DNA from: Eonycteris spelaea
Taxonomy: Eukaryota > Chordata > Mammalia > Chiroptera > Pteropodidae
Assembly (NCBI GenBank): GCA_003508835.1
Contig: PUFA01000072.1
Coordinates: 8,840,501 to 8,904,500, forward strand
Length of the DNA stretch: 64,000 bases
Direction: 5' to 3'
Below the pieces are notes generated by a model that was not told the origin of the DNA, searched no databases, and saw nothing but the letters and a program-made list of their open reading frames with translations. Numbering within the stretch: the stretch's first letter is position 1; each line of letters opens with the position of its first letter. The position numbers were made by a program, and so were the translations under genes. Shown piece by piece: positions 1 to 11,876 of this stretch.

Positions 1-454
1 ACTTCTAAAAATTAAAGATGCCAAAATTTTCTCCTAAAAAGATGAAGCTAATTATACACACTTCAATAGTTGGAGTGCCTACTTTCCATTTTGACACTTA
101 CTAATGTAAAGTTATCCAAATTTTGCCAATTTTATCAGTAAAGATTTTTTAAAAAATCATAGCTTATTGATGTTTTAATTGTAACTTCTCAGATTACTGG
201 TGTGGTTGAGTATCTCTTCAATACTTTATTGGCTAGATTTCTACTTTTATGAATTTCCTGTTTACACTTTTTCTCATTTTCTACCAGGCTGTCTTTTCAA
301 CACTGATTTGTAGGCACGCCTTGTATACTTTGAATATTAACTTTGTCTATTACATGTCAAATAGTTAATCCCAATCTATTGCTTGTTTTTTTCATGACAC
401 CCAAGTTTCCTATCTCACCTGAAAAGGCTTTCTCTGACCCCCAAGTATCAGCCA
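1..454. other. AT-rich unique DNA, no gene seen
   Basis: No recognisable repeat or exon. The only open frame (343-525, 60 codons) has no protein-like composition and overlaps the MIR that follows. Intron or intergenic DNA is the best description. Confidence 0.5.
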
Positions 455-555
455 ATTCTAAGAGACAGATCCTATTATTACCCCTCTCTAAAGAGAAGAA
501 ACTAAGATTCACAGAGGTAAAGTAACACGCTCATGTTTATGTACAGCCAATAAGG
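455..555 (-). repeat. MIR SINE fragment
   Basis: The stretch reads as a diverged antisense MIR core: a 'tattattacccc' block, then a purine-rich 'gaagaaactaagattcacagagg' type block, then 'taaagtaac'. This order is that of the MIR centre and 3' part in reverse. MIR is an ancient tRNA-derived SINE shared by mammals and is inactive here. Confidence 0.7.
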
Positions 556-1640
556 GGGGGAAAAAATCAACAAATAAACCTATGTACACCTAATGTAAAA
601 CATATGCTCTTTATACTACAAAGTTGGAAAGTGGTGGGAAATGGTTATAGTCACAGGATATCAACAGAGTATAGACTCTGAAATAGAAACCGAAGACATA
701 ATTGATACAGCTGAAATTGTCATGTGATTTTAATTTCTAAAATTAAGAGATCTGAATAAAGCCATATATTTTTTAAATATCTGCCTGGAAGCAGTCTGCA
801 AAATGGATTAGAAAAACAGTTGCCCCTACATTTTATCCAAAGGCTACTTTACCACATTAGGCCAGTTATAGTAAGGTTCAAGTAACAGATTAAAAAATAA
901 AATTGTTAGCACACTATGAAACTTGAGGAATAACAGTTTACCTACTAATCTGAAATATCAGAAATAGCTGGTCCTAACACTTATGAAAGAAACAAAAAAA
1001 GGACTTCATAATCTATTAACTAAAATGTGATTTAAAAAACATATATTGCAAATGAAAATATTACATGGAAAAAATCAAGTCTTAACAAAACTATAATTGA
1101 GAATGGCTACCTTAAGCAAACAAAAAATCTTATAAAATGTAAACAATGAAATCAGTGATTACAAATTATGTTTTCACTTTTTATTTAAGCAAATATTAAG
1201 AAAAAACTGATGTTGAAATAGATGAAATTACTTATTGAAGTTAAATCTCAAAAGTAGTTGTTATATATGACACCTATTTCTGCAAAAGAAAAATTTTAAC
1301 TGTGCTTTAAAATGTACTTAAGTAACTGCTCAAACCCCCCACAGAAGTAGGAAGATTCCACGCCCCACACTGGGGAGTTAGATAATGAAGAAATCACTTA
1401 AACTTTAAAAATTATCCTGGTCAAATATATCTTAAAATGTGACTTCTGAAGAAGAAAACAGAAAACAGTACCTTTCAGACATTTCTAATAGAGGCTGATT
1501 AACACAATTTAACAAATTTAGATAACATTCACACCAAGGTTTATTTCAAAGTGTACACATCATTCTTATTTTGTATTTCTGACAACCAGAACATAAGAGA
1601 TCTCAAGAAGTGAGGGAGGAAGGTAGACATGGAAGTCAAT
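556..1640. other. AT-rich unique DNA, no gene seen
   Basis: Unique AT-rich sequence with short A and T runs. I see no open frame of note, splice-flanked exon or repeat. A G7 run at 555-561 and scattered poly(A) are the only low-complexity features. Confidence 0.45.
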
Positions 1641-1647
1641 CAGAAGT

Positions 1648-1725
1648 TATAGTTTCATCTGTAAAATGAGAGTGCTATCACATATCTGGCAGGTCTGTTT
1701 AAGATTTAAAGAATAACTGGAGCCT
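1648..1725 (+). repeat. MIR SINE fragment
   Basis: 'gtttcatctgtaaaatgag' followed by a degraded 'gcaggtctgtttaagattt' block matches the 3' half of MIR in sense orientation. The 5' tRNA-like half is not visible. Confidence 0.65.
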
Positions 1726-3598
1726 AAAACTACAGGTCCCAAAATCCAGTCAGAGTTCAACGAATGGATCTTACTACTATAGATACAGAAATAGTTTCTA
1801 CTTGAAAAAAAAAAAACATAAGGAATTCACTTTTGCATATTTTAAACCCCATTTTGGAAAGAATACCTGAAGCTGCTTGGAATTGATCAGTATTGCTAGC
1901 AAAAAGAACAGAGGCATTGGATAGGGACTACACTGAAAGGTTAGTAAGAACGGAAAGAAAGTTCCTATATGCATTCTCTATGCCAAGAAAGCAGTCAAAA
2001 CTTATGAGTAAACCAAATGTTTATTGCAAGCATATTTACATAACTTTGGAGGATACAACCTGAATTTATGATTTCTGGTGTTACTACAAAAATACAGCAT
2101 TGCTTCCAACAAATCAATATAAGCAGTATTAATGTAAGCACTTCTATGGTACTTCTTTTCAAATTTTCTAACATCTCTTTTGGTGCTCAAAATATATTTG
2201 TGGAGAAAACAGGATAGATGTTATTTTTTCTCTATTTTTAAAGGATTTGGAACCTAAGACTGAAAACACCAACCTGAGATCATATGGCTAATACAAGTGA
2301 AGTCAGAACGAACAGCCAAGGTATTTTATCTATCTAGGAGATGGAAACAGCTAGAATAATTAAGCTGTTTCAAGCACTGACAAAGGGGGTGGGGGGGTAA
2401 GGACAATGAATTGTAAATTAAAAAAAAAAAAGTTTTATTAGGTAGCAATTTATGAAGGCTAACATTTAGTTCAAAAAGTTTGTACTGCCTTAAAACTTAA
2501 GGCAGTATATACATCTGTAAAGTATGGCAAATGCTAGTATAAACAAAAATACAGTTAAGTTTTGGGGGTTTTAATTGGTTTTATGCTTTTAAATGGAAAA
2601 AAAATACTGATTTCACCATTTCAATACATCTTTACTTTTTCCATCCTATACATCTTTACTTTTTCCAGGACCTAATACTATTTCTATTATACAGAATGTA
2701 TTTACTAATGCCTGCTGAATGAAGGAATGTTCTTTTGCTATATTCTTGCTTTCTGGATAACACAAAATATAGAGTAACCCTAACCAATTGATTCATATAA
2801 TCATAACCAGAGACACCACTATTCACCTGATAATGGTACATGAAATACAATGTGCTGAAGAAAAGAGAACTGCCTTAGAAATATACATTTATAAATATAG
2901 AAACTTTGAAGAGATATTTTATATAAATCAATTTTCAAAATAACTGATACTTGCCCTTTAAATCATCAAAACTTAACTTTAAACAATCTTAATGGAAATA
3001 TTTTTAAGAGAGATTTCTAGGTCTTGTTCTCTACTTGAATCTGCACACAATATCATCTTTTCTTGATGACTCAAGCTTATCACTGTAAATATCAATAATT
3101 AGACTGTTCTATAAACAGTGACTCTTGGAATTATTGAGGGATGTCCAATTGTTTTGTCTCTTCACTTTCCCATCCTTAAATACTTTTAAAAACCAGGTTT
3201 CCTACTGTCTGTTCCCCTGTTGTCACATAAAGGCCACCAGCACCCTAGGGCTAAGGTTTCTAAAATGTCAATTGTAATTTAAAATATGTAAAGCCAGAAC
3301 AGACAGTTGATATTCATATATAAATTCTAAATCCAGCTTCCGTGTAGTGATTCTCACTGCTCTATGGCCTGGCTCAAAAGCTTTTCTTCTTTCACTTCCT
3401 AGCTCTGAGACCTAGCCTGGGCTGTTGCTACAAGTGTGGCCACAAAATAACAATTACAATACTATTTACTTCTACATATTTTATTTTTACTAAAACGTAG
3501 GAAAAAATATAAGTGACAGTCATAACAAAACACATCAACCATGTACACAAATGATATAAGGAGCCTCACATTATGTGCTATATGGTCAATTACCTAGC
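1726..3598. other. AT-rich unique DNA, no gene seen
   Basis: Mostly unique sequence. It holds a short direct duplication at 2626-2669 (listed separately), a G-rich run near 2385-2398 and A11 at 2419-2430. Open frames on the minus strand at 2002-2190 and 2656-2850 are chance length and match no family I recognise. Confidence 0.45.
2626..2669. repeat. short tandem duplication (about 20 bp unit)
   Basis: 'atacatctttactttttcca' occurs twice, separated by only four bases. The two units are identical, so the event is probably recent replication slippage. There is no sign of a longer array. Confidence 0.8.
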
Positions 3599-3599
3599 C

Positions 3600-3826
3600 A
3601 ATTATTAGACAGTAGTCAGCAAACTAGGCCCAGTGGCCAAATCCTGCCCAAAGCTGGCCTGTTTTTGTTTGGCCCTTGAACCAAGAATGTTTTTCATATT
3701 TTTAAAAGATTGTAAAAAATAATTAAAAATTAAATTCAACAGAGACTCTAAGCGGCCCACAAGGCCTACAATATTCACTATCTGGCACAATACAGAAAAA
3801 ATCTGCCAAGCCCTGATCTAAGCTAT
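3600..3826. mobile_element. MER20-like hAT DNA element
   Basis: Starts with 'gtcagcaaactaggcccagtg' and ends with 'cagaaaaaatctgccaagcc', with inner blocks 'ggccaaatcctgccca', 'ctgtttttgtttggccc' and 'ggcccacaaggcctacaata'. This is the layout of a well-known 220 bp non-autonomous hAT-Charlie element with near-palindromic ends. I assign it to MER20 from memory of the family, and the exact subfamily is uncertain. A second copy lies at 50005-50225. Internally it is diverged and carries no coding capacity. Confidence 0.65.
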
Positions 3827-3949
3827 AATAAGCAAACACATATAAAACATGTAAACAATTCTTTATAAAGCTTAAGCTATGAACATGTCAAAGGAGATAT
3901 ACAGTTCTTTCAATGATGGGTTCATAATGATACAGCCAAACTATCTTGT

Positions 3950-4365
3950 TCAGCCCTGCCTATCTCTCTCTGGACTGTGCCCCTAAAGCTTAGCCAAAAT
4001 CTTAAACAAATCTTTCTTTCTTCCTCCTAATACTTGTCCTTGGATACTCTCAGGATGTCTCCTTGCTACTACTTCCAGCTCCGTGTGTCAATCTTTTTGG
4101 AATGTCTTTCCTTTTACTATCTAAATCCTTCCTAAGCTTCAAGTCTCACTTCCCCCAAATGCCTCAGGATTGTTTTAGCCCTTAGTGGCCTTGCTTTCCT
4201 TTAAATTACAGTCCTCATCACACAATTTAATAATACCATCTTATTTTTTCCTAATGATTTCCTGTGTGTTAGTCTAGTATCCCCAACTAGTTTGTAAACT
4301 GAAGGAAACACATCACACTACTTTTGTCTGTATCCTTACTTTAATAGTTCGCCATCCTCTAAAAT
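3950..4365 (+). repeat. L2 LINE 3' end fragment
   Basis: Shows the diffuse pyrimidine-rich pattern of the L2 3' region in sense: 'ttttggaatgtctttcc', 'cttcaagtctcacttccccc' and 'gtttgtaaactgaagg', then a truncated end. L2 is an ancient CR1-clade LINE. No open frame remains. Confidence 0.65.
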
Positions 4366-6260
4366 ACTCTGAAATAAACTGAGAACTAAAAAGTGAAAAA
4401 AATTATAAAAGGTCATAATATATATTTTAAAAATTCACATTTCAACACCATTGGCCATTCATTTCTTTTTAATAAGTAGCTCTTAACATTGATATCCATA
4501 GGGGCCATTTTTTTTCTTTTTCTGCAATGTCATAAACTGAAGAACTAAAAGATCCAATGGAATAGACATGCACAGTATTCTAAATCTTTGGATTTACAAT
4601 ATTGTAAATTTGTTTGAAGTCTGCTAGAAATTGCTAGGAATAAAAAAAAGAAAAATGTACCTTTTGATTACCTGGCTAATAAAATTGGAAATCATGTGCA
4701 TATCCCTACATTACTCTCAAAGACACCACCTAGACCCATTTTCATTAAAAAGGTACTAAAAACATTAAAATAGAATCTTTAGGTTACTTCATCAAATAGT
4801 ATTTTAAAAATATGAGCACAATATAAGGTGCACAAGCTTTGGATAATAAACAAAAAAATACAAATATTTTTAAAGAAGCATAAATATTACTCATGAGTCA
4901 AAACTAAAAATAGACGAATTATAAATTAAATGTTATTCACCTAAGTAAGGCTACAAAATACAATGAGAATATTAATCATGCATCCCTTCTTTTTTTTCTG
5001 AGTTTTATATGTGTTTTGGTTCTGACCTATGCCTAGCTGGTCAGAGAAGAGGGAGAAATTTTTTAATTAGAAATAAAATACGCTTTATACTGTAAAAATT
5101 TTACAAAACAATTACTAAATGCCTGGTAAAATAAATGAGCTCTCAATTACTCTTCTATGAAGAGAAGTGATGACACAGATGACATAAAAAGATAATCCTG
5201 GAATCAGTTTTTTTCGAAGCGGTATCATTAATTTCGGAGAAGCAAATTACCCTCATAATTATGTTTGATTGAAGCCAGAGTTAACCAGAAATTTATTCTT
5301 CCTAAACGTTAAATGACTTGGAGAATTCAGACAAAGAGAAAAAGGAGTTAATTCAGAAGCATACAGGTGGCTAAAGGCAGCCAGCATGGAATTAAAATTT
5401 TTCAGTTAACCTACACAAGAAAACTGAAAGATGATCTATGCAGGGAAAGAAGAAAACACAGTAAAATTTACTCTGGTAGTGCTTAAGTTTTTAAATATAA
5501 AATTATTCATAAAAATTATAACAGGATTTTTTTTCTTGTCATCATCTCTTCTTCCCACTAACTGGTATTATTAGTATTGGCAAGAATTATCAGTGGGCTA
5601 AAAAGCTGAAAGCAAAATTTTGTTGTAAAATATAGGTTAGAAATCCTTTTTATCACCTTTTTCTGTGAAGTCCACCACCTCAGTGGGTACTTTATCTCAT
5701 GTGAGAAAAATCCATTCAACCAAGAAAATATCAAAAAGACTTATTTTTCTTGAATATTTTAGGTGTTTTAAACAAAACGTATACAATGGCAAGAACTATG
5801 GATTTAGCAAATACATGAAAACTAAATATTTGTCCAAACACAAGACTGTAGCCACAAAACTCAATTAGTTTCTGCCTAACATATGGCGCTAACTCCTAAG
5901 TGGCATATGTTTAACACTGGTGCTGGTAAGAGCATGGTGATAAAATATTATAGTAACAGCTCAACTGCTATTTCATTCTTATAATACAAATAAACACACA
6001 CCAACTTTGGTTTAAAGAACTAAAAACACAACCACAGTTAAGAAGCAAAATAATTATGTTGCTCAGTTTTCAAAGTCCACAGTGAACACATACATAAGGA
6101 TTATACTGTAAAAAAAATCTTGTCAGCCTGTTATTCTTAGTTAATAGATGCTCAGACATGAAGGTGACCAAAGGAACTGAAATAAAATGTCAAAAGGAAA
6201 ATCTCTAATTCATGATTCTTAGCGCCTCAGCAACCATTACACATCCCCTCCCGCGACAAA
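4366..6260. other. AT-rich unique DNA left of the CpG island
   Basis: No convincing repeat or exon. If the island promotes a minus-strand gene, this stretch would be its first intron. The open frame at 5665-5868 (+, 67 codons) is of chance length. CpG dinucleotides are rare until about 6200, then rise sharply. Confidence 0.4.
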
Positions 6261-6264
6261 AAAA

Positions 6265-6318
6265 ATATATATATATATATGTGTGTGTGTATATATATAT
6301 ATACTCACATATATATAT
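6265..6318. repeat. (TA)n(TG)n(TA)n compound microsatellite
   Basis: Alternating purine-pyrimidine run: TA repeats, five TG units at 6281-6290, then TA again, with a 'ctcac' interruption at 6304-6308. It sits about 120 bp outside the CpG-island shore and is likely to be length-polymorphic. Confidence 0.9.
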
Positions 6319-6439
6319 CCCAAGGCTTTTAACGCTAACAGTTCAATAAAAGAACGATGAACAATTACATTAATTAAAACAGCTGCCCCAGTACCCGCGA
6401 TTTTATGACTAAATTATTTGTTCATTTTCCTTTACCTAA

Positions 6440-7810
6440 CGCATGAAGTCCCTCCACAGCCTTGTCAAAAGTTCAAAGATTCAGGCTGTTAAAACAGGGC
6501 GAGGGCTGCAGCCTCGAGTCATCCTCCTGACTGAACAGGTGGTTAACTCCTCCGGGTACAGAGGAGGGCAGGTACTGCCACCAGCGCGACAGAATCAAAC
6601 ACGCAGGGCGGGTTTTCGAGGTTTTAACCCCAAGATGAGCGGGGAAAACTCTCTTCAGAAACGCCTTTCAAGTTCGGCAGCTGCCGGGCGCCAAAGCCCA
6701 AGGCGCCGCGGCCGCTCGACGATTCCCTCCAGAGGGCTCGGCGCCCGACCCCCGCGCCTCCCAGCGGCGCCGCCCGCGGCCCGGGAGGCGGTGGGAGGGC
6801 CGCCGCGCCCCCGCGCCGCCGCCGCAGGAGGGTGGCCGCGCCCCCGCTATCGCCGGGCGCGGTGAGACTCAGGCCTGCAGGTGCCCCGCTAGTGGTCGCG
6901 TCGCGGCCCCGGCCCCACTCCCCTCGGCCCCTGGCGCGCCCGCGGCCCTCGACGGGCCCGAGCCCAGCGCGGCGCCCCGGGCCCCCGGCCCCAGCCTAAC
7001 GGTTTCCGTGGCGCCTGCGAAGGGCGGGACGGGTACGGCAGGGCTCCCCCACCGTTCCTGAAGCGAGCGCCCGCGCCTCAGCCTCACCTCACAGTCACGC
7101 CGCTCTGGGGCGGAGGAGGCGGCTACCCTGGCGCCTCTTCCTCGGGTTCCTGATCTCCGCTCTACCTTGGCGGCAGAGCCGGCTCTCGGGGCCGCCGCGG
7201 CTGCCGGCGCACTGACTCTTGGGGTGGTTTCCCGGCAGTGACGGCGCCGCCTCAGCCCCGCTCTTCGCTCCCTCTCCGCGTAGCTCCCGCTTTCTGTTTC
7301 ACCCGAGGACCACGAACGCTACCCGCCATGCTTACTACGGAGCCGGGAGGAGGAGCCCGGAGTCGGCGCGCCGAGTGCGGCTGCGCGAGCCCCGCCGACG
7401 GCCCGACTCCGCGTCCCCGCGTCCGCGCCCCCTTCCCCAAAGCTTTTTCCCGGGAGCGCGGGTCGCTCGCGGAGCCGGCGGCGCGTGGCGTCCGACCTCC
7501 CTCGCTGCTCCCGGGGCGCCCCCGCCCTCCGGGGGCTGCGGGCTCTCTCCGGGGCCCGGCTGCGCCTGGTTCTTCGTACCGCCGCCCGGCCAGGCTGCGC
7601 GCCACGCTACGAAATGTGGAGTGAATTGACGTCCCTAGGGCCACAACTTCTCAGACCACATTGTAAAGTCCCCCCACCCCGGGATTGCACCGGCTCAAAC
7701 TCTCTGCGAAAAGCAGAAGAACTTAACGCGGGGCAGGTGCCTTTAGACACTCCCCCACGGAACAGGAAGCCAACCGAAGTGGGCTTGGGTGTTTTCAGTC
7801 CTGATCACCG
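6440..7810. promoter_or_regulatory. CpG-island promoter, probably bidirectional
   Basis: The only long GC-rich, CpG-dense block in the window, with its core at about 6590-7630. It contains a NotI site (6708-6715), Sp1-type GC boxes at 6606-6612, 7022-7028 and 7107-7113, and a CRE-like tgacgtcc at 7627-7634. No TATA box was found. Flanking DNA is AT-rich on both sides, as expected for an unmethylated mammalian promoter. Good splice donors occur on the minus strand (7087) and on the plus strand (near 6861 and 7738), so transcription could leave in either direction. Several overlapping open frames of 110-140 codons on both strands (6443-6865, 7219-7644, 7485-7829) are expected by chance in stop-poor GC-rich DNA. 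I could not identify the gene. Confidence 0.85.
7088..7330 (-). other. candidate first exon (minus strand) with splice donor
   Basis: Read on the minus strand, the sequence ends in GAG|GTGAGG, with exon G at 7088 and intron GT at 7087-7086. This is close to the mammalian donor consensus and lies in the middle of the CpG island. A GC box sits at 7107-7113. An ATG in a fair context ('agcATGG') occurs at 7329-7327 and opens only 26 codons to a stop near 7252, so the exon would be mainly 5' UTR or carry a short upstream ORF. The upstream limit is a guess because no transcript evidence is available. A gene using this exon would run left, out of the window. Confidence 0.35.
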
Positions 7811-7829
7811 GAGTCCGGGACCTCTCTAG

Positions 7830-8685
7830 CAAGCACAAGTATTTAGATATTTACTTCAGTTAAAAACGTGGGGGTTAGTTTCTTGGGTTCCTCCCCAGTC
7901 AAATCGCGTGGAAACCCATTACCTTAATTCGTACAACAGCACGAAGACAAGTGAACGCAGCAGAGTTCCTTAAACCTCCAGCCACTGGGGCACTGCGACA
8001 TTGCCTGAGGCTGGCCAGGGCTGCGTACTAATGCTGTTTCCACTGGAGGACTTGGGAAGGGGGCGTCCTTGGGACTGGGAGTCCAACCCAGTAATTGTCC
8101 CTTCGAAAGCAATGATGAGTGTAACCCGGATCCATGTTCGTGCTTTATTTCAGTTTATTAAATGAATAAATCGCTGCCTTTTAAAATAGTATTTTCATTT
8201 TAACCTTTTCACAGAAGTCCTTTTAAAATGTACTCATTCCTTGCATTCTTAAAGAATACAATGGTTAAGGAAATCCTTTGTTGATGACTTGGCCATGCCC
8301 GCAAGTCCCGGGAGATTGTTGAGGTGTATAGAATCCCTACTTCAGTGATCTATTTTTTCCTTTTGGAATGTACTCATCACCTTTTCCAATATCTGTCACC
8401 ACTTCTCATCTCATCTGCTTCTTTATCCACTCTGATCCTTCCTCTCATCGTTTCTATTTTACTGTTTACTTCTTACTCTTTTCTCCTTTCTTGACTACTG
8501 TTTTCTATAGCTCTAGGTGACGATTAATCAGATGTTTATATCTACAGCCAGTTAATGAGAAAATTTTGTCTTCCCATCTCTAAAGAGGACTGTGACTCTA
8601 TAGCAAGTGGTATCTATCTTGAGATATTTTTATTGTTGTTCACTATCAAAACTTTTATCCCTGTGAGGTGTTCCTTTTCTTTCTA
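7830..8685. other. right shore of the CpG island, no gene seen
   Basis: GC content falls quickly after about 7810. A minus-strand open frame at 7924-8112 has no recognisable domain. A pyrimidine-rich stretch at 8340-8510 has no clear repeat identity. Confidence 0.4.
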
Positions 8686-8689
8686 AAAT

Positions 8690-8945
8690 TATTTTTTAAT
8701 TTATTTTTGATTATAGTTGATATAAAAATATTATTTCAGGCATATAACAATGATTCAACATTTATATACCTTACAAAGTGATCACCACATAAGTCTAGTA
8801 ACCACCTGTCACTGTACGTAGTTATTATGATATTATCCACTCTATTCCCTATACTGTATATTACATCCTTTTGACTTATTTTATAACTGGAAGTTTGTAC
8901 TTCTTAATCCCTTTCCCCTTTAGGTATTTTCTTTTTTTGACTTCC
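8690..8945 (-). mobile_element. L1 3' UTR fragment (antisense)
   Basis: 'atttatataccttacaaagtg', 'atcaccacataagtctag', 'ccacctgtcactgtacgta' and 'aactggaagtttgtacttctt' occur in the order of a mammalian L1 3' end read in reverse. Only the terminal part is present, so this is a heavily 5'-truncated insertion. Confidence 0.75.
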
Positions 8946-10325
8946 AGATTTGGCCCTCTTCCAGACAAAATTGCTGGAAAACTGTACTCTGAATAACTAA
9001 AGTATAACTTTATATTGTTTTAAAATATGGGGGTTTGTCAGAACGTGGCCAAGTTGGTGGCTTTTCCATGTTGCTCCCCAGCCGTATTTGGTCTGTGACA
9101 TGTTTCCACACCTGACTCTGTGCTAGTGATTTCCAAAGCTCCTACTTGAGAGCTTCTAAAAAAGAAAGAATCTTGTAATCCACTCCTCAAGATTTTGATT
9201 CCTTTGTGTGTATCGAGTATAGGCCTAAAAATTGCATTAAAAAAAAAACCTATATTTTTAAAAAGTATATTTTGGGCATACCTACCTGTGTAGGTGCAAC
9301 AACGGAAGGACAGCTATTTTGAAGGAGTCTAAGACATAATTCAGGAATATCATTCAAGTAGACTTAGAGCTTATAGGCAACAATATGCAATGCTGTAAGA
9401 CTGAGTCGATTGAGGATGAGGAATTTATGTTTTTTTGAGAGAATGAATCACACATGTAACCCTAGCATAGGCATCAGTATGAATTTTCTGGGAATCCAGA
9501 GAGGAACAAGAATTTATGTTGGCTATGAACAAGTCACTTCTTGGTGCTTCATTTTCCTTATCAATTAAATAAAGGCCATTTTCAGTCCTCACCTTTCTTG
9601 AGTTTTCAACAATGCTTAACATTTTGACCACTTATTTCCTTGAATATTTCTTTTTTCCTTTGGCACTATACTTTCTTTTTCCCTACATTTCTGAGTCCTG
9701 CTTTTCTAATTTCTCTGCAGATTCCTTCTCTCCCTAGTTATTAAATATAGGAGTACCTCATAATTCATTTAGGTTATTTTCCATTTACATTATAATCTCT
9801 TGCCCTAAACATCATCACCGATACCAATGGCTTTAGTTACAATCTATAGGCCGATGATTTTCCCATATGTGTCTCTACCCAGGCCCTTTGCCTAAATTCT
9901 AAATCTAACACCAACTCCTTCATTGACATGTTTACTTAATGTCTTAAAGTTACACAGTTTAGTCCAACTGAGTTCATAAACTGTTTGTTTTCCTTTCCCC
10001 TCATCTAACCAATTGTTCAAATCAAACATGTAATAGTCATCCCTTATATCTCCCTCACCCTCAATCCCCATATTCCTTGCAGTACCAAATCCTGGCAATT
10101 TTATCTTCCAAATCTCTCAAACTGGTCTACGTTGTTTTTTTTTTTTAACCCAGTAACATTTATTTAATCATTCCTCCAACTTTTACTGCATGTGTACCTC
10201 TGACCTTGCATGGGTCACTTCACTCCATCAGCTCTAATTTCTTCTCCCATGAAGTAGAGCTAACCATCGTGCCCACCTCACACTTCTAGGTAGCTGTTTA
10301 CTTCTTTTCTCTGTGTCTAGAATTC
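8946..10325. other. unique DNA, no gene seen
   Basis: Moderately AT-rich with no clear repeat identity. Minus-strand open frames at 9425-9631 and 9892-10098 (68 codons each) show no domain. A T-run at 10134-10146 may be the A-tail of an unidentified antisense element. Confidence 0.4.
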
Positions 10326-10329
10326 TTAA

Positions 10330-10705
10330 GGTGGCCTACCAGACCAAGTACAGTCTTGCCTTTTTTATCTCCTCATACCACTCAACCTTTCCTGTGAGGA
10401 AGATTTCCCAATCTTTTGGTTTCTCAAATATGCTAAGATCCCAATAGCCACAGGCTCTCTGAACATACCTTTCTACCTTTTAATATTTCTGAATTCCCAG
10501 ACAAATTCAAGTTCCCTTGTTTATGTCACCTCTTCTACTACACGTACCCTTCCCTGTGACTTACCACAGCTTATAACATTTTGGTACGTGTGAATACTAG
10601 GTATACGTCTGTTGCTCTCTTCATGAAGAAAAGGACTGTGCTTATTTTTGCTTACACATGTAGTTGGTGCCCAATAAATATTTCCTGAATGGTTGAATGT
10701 TGTTC
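10330..10705 (+). repeat. L2 LINE 3' end fragment
   Basis: Ends with 'ggtgcccaataaatatttcctgaatggttgaatg', a typical L2 3' terminus in sense. Diverged upstream blocks include 'cttataacattttggta' and 'gaagaaaaggactgtgctt'. No coding remains. Confidence 0.7.
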
Positions 10706-10949
10706 TTTGAGGTCCTTTTCAGGATTCTAAAAGGTTGTTGAATCATGCAATTTGAGATTATTGATGACTTTTGAGAGAACAATCTCTATGATTAGTGGGA
10801 AGAGATACAGGAATATGTTGGGAGAAAATTCTCCATGAAACTGTCATATTTCTGTACATCTTGTGCTCAGAGAGACTGCAACTTTTGTTTCAGACTATCT
10901 TCTCTAGTATGTTTGTATAGCAAATAGCTTTGAGAGATAGAAATAGCAT

Positions 10950-11390
10950 TTCTCACTGGAGTGGCGGGCACCTTTGTTTATCATCAATGTAATAATGTCT
11001 CCTTCTGAGCCGAAGGTTGAACAGGTTTGCCTGCAGCCCATTATAAAAGATTGGGGGTTTCTAAGCTTCGAGTTCCTCCACTGTGATGCAAATCCACTGC
11101 ATGTACAGCAACACATGCGCCACTCCATGTTGCTCCTGAGTGAGACCTGGGAGGTGAGGAAACTGTCATGAACATAAAGCTGGTACTGCTTGCTGTGCCG
11201 TGTGTAATACAGTCCTTTGACCCAGAAGACTCAGGTCTTCTGCTAGCATCCAAGAAACTGTAGCACGCTAAGTTGTTAGCTTGCAAAGAGCATAAAACCT
11301 CAGATCCTTCATAGATCTTGTTAAGATACAGTGCATTGAAGAGAACAAAGGAGATGAAGAAGTCAAACAGCAAGTAGAGACTTGTCGTTT
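10950..11390 (+). repeat. probable ancient LTR-type repeat
   Basis: A block resembling an old ERVL-type LTR in composition and phrase order ('ccactgtgatgcaaatccactg', 'gtcctttgacccagaag', 'aagttgttagcttgcaaa'). The family could not be settled by eye. It contains a perfect 8-bp stem with a 4-base loop at 11223-11242. Overlapping open frames on both strands (10904-11373) are not protein-like. It could instead be unique conserved sequence. Confidence 0.35.
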
Positions 11391-11669
11391 AAAAAGTTTG
11401 GGGGAAAAATGTTTTGTGAAGAAGAAAGCTAGGACAGCAGATTGAGGTAGGAAGGTTATGCCGACTGAATTCTCTGAGTGACACTGGGGGCTCCTAAATC
11501 TGAATAGGGCCAGAGAGAACACTATTGCCATTGCTTTCTCTTCAGATGGGAACTGGTGCAAGTCTGGAAGAGGAGACAGGGAGATGAAAGCAGTTGTTCT
11601 GGATGTACACCAATTAAAGCAGCCAGAGCTTTTCATTTGTCTCCAAAAATGAGTGGTATAATGTGGGGA

Positions 11670-11876
11670 AGGAAAGACAGGCTTTGTAGTTAGGTAAATC
11701 TGAGCTCAAATCTCAGCTGTATTACTGACTGTTTGATCTTGGGTATGTTATTCTTGAGCCTTGGTTCCTCACCTGTAAATTAGAAGAAAATACCCACATT
11801 GCAGGATTAAGTGGCATAGTGCGTGAAAATGCCTGGCACATGCCTAATGCTCAATAAATAAAGGGTAGCTGTATGA
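11670..11876 (+). repeat. near full-length MIR SINE
   Basis: Sense MIR readable from the region after the tRNA box ('ctgagctcaaatctcagctg'), through 'gaccttgggtatgtta'-type and 'cctcacctgtaaatta' blocks, to the tail 'gcctggcacatgcctaatgctcaataaata'. This is the most complete MIR in the window. Confidence 0.85.

Noticed and set aside
6443..7829. Overlapping open frames of 110-140 codons on both strands of the CpG island
   Set aside because: GC-rich DNA is poor in stop codons. The translations are proline/arginine/alanine-rich, occur in several frames at once, and match no protein family.
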